From positions 1-28,788 of the IMG/VR virus record IMGVR_UViG_3300042691_004487: a stretch of 28,788 nucleotides of DNA, one strand, 5' to 3'. A program made the translations under genes and the position numbers. The stretch comes from a virus. Under the pieces are notes generated by a model. It ran no database searches. It saw only the letters and a list, made by a program, of their open reading frames with translations, and had not been told where the DNA came from. Below, piece by piece: positions 24,372 to 28,788 of the stretch; the stretch's first letter is position 1, and every line of letters begins with the position of its first letter.

Positions 24372-26114
24372 TTGGCGCTAAGTTTATTTGGTTTTACCAT
24401 ATCAAGACAAAAGGCTGAAGAAGATTCGTTAGTTCAGCAATCATTCGCTCCACCAAGTAGCGATGATGGTGCATTGACGATTACTTCTGCGGCCTATTAT
24501 GGTACATACGTTGATCTTGATGGCACCGCAAAAAATGAAGTAGAACTAATTTCTCGTTACAGAGAAATGGCTATGCAACCAGAAATTGAGTCTGCTATTG
24601 ATGACATTATCAATGAAGCTATCGTACAAGATGACGATGGTAGAAATGTCAAACTAATCATGGATGCTTTAAAGCAGCCAGACAAAATTAAAAAAGCGAT
24701 ATTGGAAGAATTTAATACTGTCTTAAGACTATTGAATTATAGCAATATGGCTCAAGATATTTTTAGAAGATACTATATCGATGGTAGATTATTCTATCAC
24801 ATCATTATCGATAGGGAAAATCCTATCGGAGGTATCAAAGAATTACGTTATATTGATCCAAGAAAAATACGCAAGGTTCGTGAATTAAGAAAAAAGAAAG
24901 ATGAAAGAACTGGCGTAGAAATCATGGCTCTCATTAATGAATACTACATTTATAATGATAAAGCAATTACTGGTACACAATCAAACTATGGACCAGTAGG
25001 AACAAGAATTACAAAAGACTCCATCATTAATATTAATTCTGGTTTGATGGATTCTCGTAGAGCAGTTGTTCTCTCATACTTACACAAAGCAATTAAGCCT
25101 TTGAACCAATTGCGTATGATTGAAGATGCAACTGTTATCTATCGTATTTCAAGAGCACCAGAACGTAGAATTTTCTACATCGATGTAGGTAACTTACCAA
25201 AACTCAAAGCAGAACAATACCTGCGTGATATTATGGTGAAGTATAAAAACAAGCTTGTTTATGATGCAAATACAGGTGAAGTTCGAGATGATCGTAAGTT
25301 CTTGTCAATGATGGAAGATTTCTGGTTACCTCGTAGAGAAGGTGGTAAAGGAACAGAGATTACCACACTACCAGGTGGACAAAATCTTGGTGAACTAGAA
25401 GATGTAAAATATTTCGAGAAGAAATTATACAAGTCACTTAATGTACCAATTTCTAGACTAGAATCATCTTCAGGTTTCACGATTGGACGTTCATCTGAAA
25501 TTACAAGAGATGAATTAAAATTTGCAAAGTTCATTGATAGACTGCGTAATAAGTTTTCTGAACTGTTTGATCAAGCACTAAGAATACAATGCGTTCTGAA
25601 AGGCATCTGTACTGATGCTGAATTTACAGAATTTAAAGAACACATGTATTATGATTTCTTGAAAGATAATAATTTTTCAGAACTCAAAGAAGCAGAATTA
25701 ATGGCAAACAGATTGAGTCTGTTACAGCAAGTTGATGCATATACTGGAACATATTATTCAATGGGTTGGATTCGTAGAAATGTTCTACGCATGGATGATG
25801 AAGAAATCAAACTCATCGATAAAGAAATTGATGATGAGAAGAAAGCTGGATTTGAAGTGCCAACTGAGGTTCAAAATGCTGTGACACAACAAAAGATGAT
25901 GACTGACATTCAAATGGATGCACAGCAACAGCAAATGGCGCAACAGCAAGATATGGCAGCACAACAGAATGCCGATCAGGCACAACAACAAACTCCTGCT
26001 GCAAATTCGCAAGGACAACAGCAGAGAAAACCTAAATCGGCTTCTACATCATCTTCTGCTGACTTAAGTTTGTCTGAAGATTCAATAGTAAGAAGATTGA
26101 CAAGAATATTATAA
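24372..26114 (+). CDS. 20: Portal vertex protein gp20
   Basis: 580 residues (T4: 524), TTG start with a good ribosome site. 'SRYREMAMQPEIESAIDDII', 'FHIIIDRENPIGGIKELRYI'-type sequence (here YHIIIDREN), 'RISRAPERRIFYIDVGNLPK', 'MMEDFWLPRREGGKGTEITT' and 'SSGFTIGRSSEITRDELKFA' are diagnostic of T4-like portals. The dodecamer starts prohead assembly and is the docking site of the gp17 motor. The C-terminal 85 residues include a Gln-rich low-complexity tract (residues about 515-555) and a Ser-rich segment that account for the extra length. The gene lies directly after a strong terminator and has no clear late promoter box of its own, which suggests low expression by readthrough. Confidence 0.97.
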   Translation: MALSLFGFTISRQKAEEDSLVQQSFAPPSSDDGALTITSAAYYGTYVDLDGTAKNEVELISRYREMAMQPEIESAIDDIINEAIVQDDDGRNVKLIMDALKQPDKIKKAILEEFNTVLRLLNYSNMAQDIFRRYYIDGRLFYHIIIDRENPIGGIKELRYIDPRKIRKVRELRKKKDERTGVEIMALINEYYIYNDKAITGTQSNYGPVGTRITKDSIININSGLMDSRRAVVLSYLHKAIKPLNQLRMIEDATVIYRISRAPERRIFYIDVGNLPKLKAEQYLRDIMVKYKNKLVYDANTGEVRDDRKFLSMMEDFWLPRREGGKGTEITTLPGGQNLGELEDVKYFEKKLYKSLNVPISRLESSSGFTIGRSSEITRDELKFAKFIDRLRNKFSELFDQALRIQCVLKGICTDAEFTEFKEHMYYDFLKDNNFSELKEAELMANRLSLLQQVDAYTGTYYSMGWIRRNVLRMDDEEIKLIDKEIDDEKKAGFEVPTEVQNAVTQQKMMTDIQMDAQQQQMAQQQDMAAQQNADQAQQQTPAANSQGQQQRKPKSASTSSSADLSLSEDSIVRRLTRIL

Positions 26115-26117
26115 ATA
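26110..26117 (+). promoter_or_regulatory. Late promoter TATAAATA upstream of the prohead core genes
   Basis: Exact T4-type late promoter octamer, overlapping the gp20 stop codon and ending 32 nt before the next ATG. A leader of about 25 nt with an AAGGA ribosome site at about 26140 would result. Confidence 0.75.
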
Positions 26118-26149
26118 GTGTTTGTTCATTTTTTAAATAAAGGAAGATC

Positions 26150-26347
26150 ATGAATACCAGAGCAATTATAGATTATGCAATTCAAGATGATGCCGCAGCA
26201 ATGCGTGATGCTCTTTATGCTGAAATTCAAGACAGAGTACATTCACATATTGAAATGAAAAAGCAAGAGATTGCACACGGATTAGTTACACAAGAAGAAG
26301 ATTCCGAAACTTCTGTTGAAGCAGAAGAAGGAACTACCGAAGAATGA
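26150..26347 (+). CDS. 67: Prohead core protein gp67-like
   Basis: 65 residues (T4 gp67: 80). The short N-terminal helical part (IIDYAIQDDAAAMRDALYAE) and the strongly acidic tail (EEDSETSVEAEEGTTEE) follow the plan of T4 gp67, a small core protein needed for prohead shape and later degraded by the gp21 protease. The position right after gp20 agrees. The similarity is mainly of layout, so assignment rests partly on order. The last 4 nt overlap the next gene (ATGA). Confidence 0.75.
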   Translation: MNTRAIIDYAIQDDAAAMRDALYAEIQDRVHSHIEMKKQEIAHGLVTQEEDSETSVEAEEGTTEE

Positions 26348-26835
26348 AATCACTAAAAGATTTTATTGCGGCAGATAAGATAGAAGAAGATATTGATGGT
26401 ATGCCTGGTGTGTTCACATCAAATCCATCAGATCCTCCACAGATTCTTATCATGCGTAGAAAATCTATTCGTGAATTTCCGAATGGACAACGTGTTGCCT
26501 TGTATCAGGTTGACAAATTAAACAAGTATATTAGTATACCATATCATGTCAAACAGTGGGCAAACGAAGAAAAAGAATTACAATTAGAGCCAATAGAAGA
26601 AAGTGTAATGCATCATTTGAAGAATATAGTTGATAATAGTCAAGCTAAATCAGTTAAATTTAAAGATGGTTCTTCAATGAAAGTTGATGTACAAACAGCC
26701 AATGCTATTTTAAAAGTACATGGTGCAGTAAATGATGAGAACAAAGAAAAGATTTCTCAAATGGCTCATAAGAGTAAAAACCATTTTAAAAAAGTAGCAG
26801 ATTTTGCATGGAAACATGTATCTTATAAAAGTTAA
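26344..26835 (+). CDS. Putative prohead core protein, gp68-like by position
   Basis: 163 residues (T4 gp68: 141). No strong sequence match is recalled; it occupies the gp68 place between gp67 and gp21. The first residues MKSLKDFIAADKIEED resemble the T4 capsid-targeting leader (Ser at 3, Phe at 7, Ile at 8). An I-E-E at residues 13-15 and another in 'LEPIEESVMHHL' are candidate cleavage sites for the prohead protease. The middle has beta-like sequence (RRKSIREFPNGQRVALYQVD). The C-terminal third is basic and helical (HGAVNDENKEKISQMAHKSK). The start overlaps gp67 by 4 nt. Core or internal head protein is the likeliest role. Confidence 0.65.
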   Translation: MKSLKDFIAADKIEEDIDGMPGVFTSNPSDPPQILIMRRKSIREFPNGQRVALYQVDKLNKYISIPYHVKQWANEEKELQLEPIEESVMHHLKNIVDNSQAKSVKFKDGSSMKVDVQTANAILKVHGAVNDENKEKISQMAHKSKNHFKKVADFAWKHVSYKS

Positions 26836-26845
26836 GGATTAAGAA

Positions 26846-27394
26846 ATGGCTAATGCATTTTCATATCAAGTTCTAAAAGACGATACACAAATGACAGTTA
26901 TTAAACTAACTGGTCTTTTTGATGGAGTGTCACAAGAAGAAAACATTGCTAGAATTCAAGCAAACACACTATATGGTGCTTTAGATGCAAATGGTGTTCC
27001 ACTAAGAAGTGGCTTGAGTCTAAGTAATACTCCTCTACCATACTATGGTTTAACTGTTAATCGTTGCTGGTACGATACAGACACAGGATCAGGATCAGTA
27101 GAACTATACTGGAGAGCAAACAACAGTCCACAAGCAGAACCAGATTCTGGTGTTCCAATTCTGTTTATGCAAGGTAACGGAGAATATGATGGTGCAGGAA
27201 ACTGGATTACTATTAGAAATCCTAGTGTAAATGCCAACACAAATGGTGATATCAGTATTCACACCCGTGGTCAAGTTGCAAATGCAAGTTATACAATCAT
27301 TCTAGAACTGCGTAAAGATAATGCATATTATCAGCGTGGTCAATTTAATGATCCTGCTGCATTTAACTATCCTCCATACGGTATTACTCCATAA
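26846..27394 (+). CDS. Unrecognised beta-rich protein in the prohead gene cluster
   Basis: 182 residues, ATG with AAGGA at about 26834-26838. I do not recognise a named family. The sequence is beta-rich and globular (FSYQVLKDDTQMTVIKLTGL at the start, 'VNRCWYDTDTGSGSVELYWR' in the middle, ISIHTRGQ and YTIILELRKDNAYYQRGQF near the end), with many Asn, Gly and Pro. It has no signal peptide, membrane segment or catalytic motif. It lies 10 nt after the gp68-like gene and 12 nt before the prohead protease, so it should be made with the head core. A capsid decoration, head-completion or core protein is possible; T4 has no counterpart here that I can identify. Confidence 0.75.
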   Translation: MANAFSYQVLKDDTQMTVIKLTGLFDGVSQEENIARIQANTLYGALDANGVPLRSGLSLSNTPLPYYGLTVNRCWYDTDTGSGSVELYWRANNSPQAEPDSGVPILFMQGNGEYDGAGNWITIRNPSVNANTNGDISIHTRGQVANASYTIILELRKDNAYYQRGQFNDPAAFNYPPYGITP

Positions 27395-27406
27395 TAGGAA
27401 AGAAAT

Positions 27407-28051
27407 ATGAAACTTATCAAAGAAGTTTTTGAGACTGTCGAATATCTCACAGAAGAAGCAGACGGACAAAAACAATTATACATTCAAGGACCTTTTCTTG
27501 TTTCTGAAAAGAAAAACAAAAATGGTCGTCTGTATGAATTTAATACGATGAAAAAAGAAGTTCATCGTTATACAGAAGATTATATCAATAAAAATCGTGC
27601 TTATGGGGAACTAGGACATCCAGACTCTCCTACAATCAACTTAGACCGTGTTGCTATTCTTATCAAAGGATTGCATGAAGATGGTACACAGTGGATTGGT
27701 AAAGCAAAAGTGTTGGACACACCAATGGGTAACATTGCTAGAAAACTGATTGAAGGTGGAGGATGTGTAGGTGTTTCATCTAGAGGTATGGGTTCTCTAA
27801 AAAATGTAAATGGTGTTAATGTTGTTCAACCAGACTTTTATCTTGCCACAGCGGCTGATATTGTAGCAGATCCTTCCGCACCTGGAGCTTTTGTTCAAGG
27901 TATTATGGAAGGCAAGGAATGGATGTTAGTAGAAGGCGTATGGACAGAGGTAGATCAAACTCAGGCTATTCAGCAAATCAAACAAGCGAGTAGAAAAGAG
28001 ATTGAGCAAGTAAGTCTACGCATATTTGAAAACTTCATAAAAAAACTTTAA
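27407..28051 (+). CDS. 21: Prohead core protein and protease gp21
   Basis: 214 residues (T4: 212). 'NKNGRLYEFNTMKKEV', 'AYGELGHPDSP' with candidate catalytic His71, 'GGGCVGVSSRGMGSL' with Ser124/Ser125, and 'ATAADIVADPSAPGA' with Asp151/Asp155 match the T4-type serine protease of the herpesvirus-assemblin-like group. It processes scaffold, core and major capsid proteins after L/I-x-E sites, then itself. Its own N-terminus has L-T-E at residues 14-16, a possible self-cleavage site. A late promoter and gp22 follow, as in T4. Confidence 0.95.
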   Translation: MKLIKEVFETVEYLTEEADGQKQLYIQGPFLVSEKKNKNGRLYEFNTMKKEVHRYTEDYINKNRAYGELGHPDSPTINLDRVAILIKGLHEDGTQWIGKAKVLDTPMGNIARKLIEGGGCVGVSSRGMGSLKNVNGVNVVQPDFYLATAADIVADPSAPGAFVQGIMEGKEWMLVEGVWTEVDQTQAIQQIKQASRKEIEQVSLRIFENFIKKL

Positions 28052-28052
28052 T

Positions 28053-28060
28053 TATAAATA
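28053..28060 (+). promoter_or_regulatory. Late promoter TATAAATA upstream of gp22
   Basis: Exact T4-type late promoter octamer, 1 nt after the gp21 stop and 31 nt before the gp22 ATG. An AAGGAG ribosome site follows at 28077-28082. Confidence 0.78.
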
Positions 28061-28091
28061 TCCAATATAGAAAAACAAGGAGATTTCTAAA

Positions 28092-28788
28092 ATGCCTAAA
28101 TTTAATCTTTCTGAAGCCGCTAAGGAAATTTTAGACGCATCTATTGCATCTAAAAGAGGTGGTCAAGATAAACCTTCAAGACTACCATCAAGCGTTGCTT
28201 ATGGTACACAAGACGTAGGTTCAATCGGTGATGATCCAGAAAAAGACAGCGAGACACTACCTGATTACACAAAAGGAGTTCCCACAGCAACTCCTCCAGG
28301 TGCAACACCTCCTGTTGGTTCAGAGCCAATGAAGAAGCTATCAGGTCAACCACAAGAGACTATGGGTCGTGGTGATTTAAGAACAATTCAACAATCAGAC
28401 GCTACAGATATGGCCAACATTCGTGATCGTATCGCTGGTAAGTTGGCACCACAAACAATGCCAATGAACCCAGGCGCTACATTCCAGTCATATCATGAAA
28501 GCATCGATATGTCTGATGATGTTGCTGCTCTGCTAGAAGGTGAAAACCTGTCTGAAGAATTCAGAAACAAAGCAACAACTATTTTTGAAGCTGCTGTTCT
28601 ATCAAGAGTAGAAACCATTGTTGAAGCAATGGAAACTAATCTGACAGAAGAATTCCAAGTTGCTGTTGAGCAAATCAAGGAAGACCTAGCAGAAAAACTA
28701 GATGAATATCTCAACTATATGGTTGAAGAATGGATGCAACAAAATGAACTAGCAATCGAAAGAGGCCTTCGTGCTGAAATCGTTGAAG
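28092..28788 (+). CDS. 22: Prohead scaffold (core) protein gp22 (3'-partial)
   Basis: ATG at 28092 with AAGGAG 9 nt upstream. The frame is open to the right edge (232 complete codons), so the C-terminus is missing. The N-terminal 130 residues are unlike T4: low-complexity, Pro/Gly/Thr-rich (GVPTATPPGATPPVGSEP). From residue about 130 the typical gp22 sequence begins: 'IDMSDDVAALLEGENLSEEF', 'RNKATTIFEAAVLSRVETIV', then long acidic helices (EEFQVAVEQIKEDLAEKLDE). gp22 is the main scaffold around which the capsid protein assembles, later destroyed by gp21. The major capsid gene gp23 is expected beyond the window. Confidence 0.93.
   Translation, partial: MPKFNLSEAAKEILDASIASKRGGQDKPSRLPSSVAYGTQDVGSIGDDPEKDSETLPDYTKGVPTATPPGATPPVGSEPMKKLSGQPQETMGRGDLRTIQQSDATDMANIRDRIAGKLAPQTMPMNPGATFQSYHESIDMSDDVAALLEGENLSEEFRNKATTIFEAAVLSRVETIVEAMETNLTEEFQVAVEQIKEDLAEKLDEYLNYMVEEWMQQNELAIERGLRAEIVE

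Noticed and set aside
1-28788. tRNA genes, CRISPR arrays, insertion sequences or integrase/attachment sites
   Set aside because: Intergenic gaps total only a few hundred bases and none holds a cloverleaf, spaced repeats or terminal inverted repeats. The repeats found are inside fibre coding sequence.

Overview
This window is part of the late structural region of an AT-rich, T4-type contractile-tailed phage. Every gene is on the + strand, spacing is tight (often 1-8 nt overlaps), and there are no RNA genes and no gene-free stretch over about 75 bases. The order gp13-gp14-gp15-gp16-gp17-gp18-gp19-gp20-gp67-gp68-gp21-gp22 is the T4 core morphogenesis order. Divergence from T4 lengths, a DUF4815-type giant virion protein, S74-terminated fibres and low GC suggest one of the distant marine or freshwater T4-like phages (cyanophage/pelagiphage-like). 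The host cannot be decided from the sequence.

Layout. (1) 1-6761: C-terminal 2252 residues of a giant baseplate/tail-associated protein, cut by the left edge. (2) 6763-16113: adsorption-apparatus cassette. It holds a small coiled-coil protein, fibre A with a self-cleaving S74 chaperone, two small virion-type proteins, fibre B with a YadA-like beta-roll head, a 203-residue coiled-coil protein and fibre C with S74. Fibre C shares its N-terminal module with B and its repeats and C-terminal chaperone with A. (3) 16094-21913: neck (gp13, gp14), tail terminator (gp15) and terminase (gp16, gp17). Two extra genes sit between the terminase subunits: a His-rich HAD-type phosphatase and a His-rich basic small protein whose N-terminus resembles the T4 capsid-targeting sequence. 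(4) 21979-24298: sheath and tube, closed by a strong intrinsic terminator. (5) 24372-28788: portal, prohead core proteins, an unrecognised 182-residue protein, prohead protease and the start of the scaffold gp22, cut by the right edge.

Regulation. Exact T4-type late promoter boxes (TATAAATA) precede the prohead core genes and gp22. One-mismatch versions (CATAAATA, TCTAAATA, AATAAATA) precede fibre B, the 203-residue protein, gp18 and gp19. A UUCG-loop terminator plus a TTG start separates the high-copy sheath/tube genes from the 12-copy portal.

Most worth following up: capsid-targeting-like leaders on the two terminase-operon extras, which suggest proteins packaged in the head and delivered with the DNA; a shared C-terminal beta module on gp14 and gp15, with a possible third copy in the giant protein; the fibre mosaicism with a 71-nt perfect repeat between fibres A and C; and a shared C-terminal DGG[T/A/S]F tail on three neighbouring fibre-cassette proteins.
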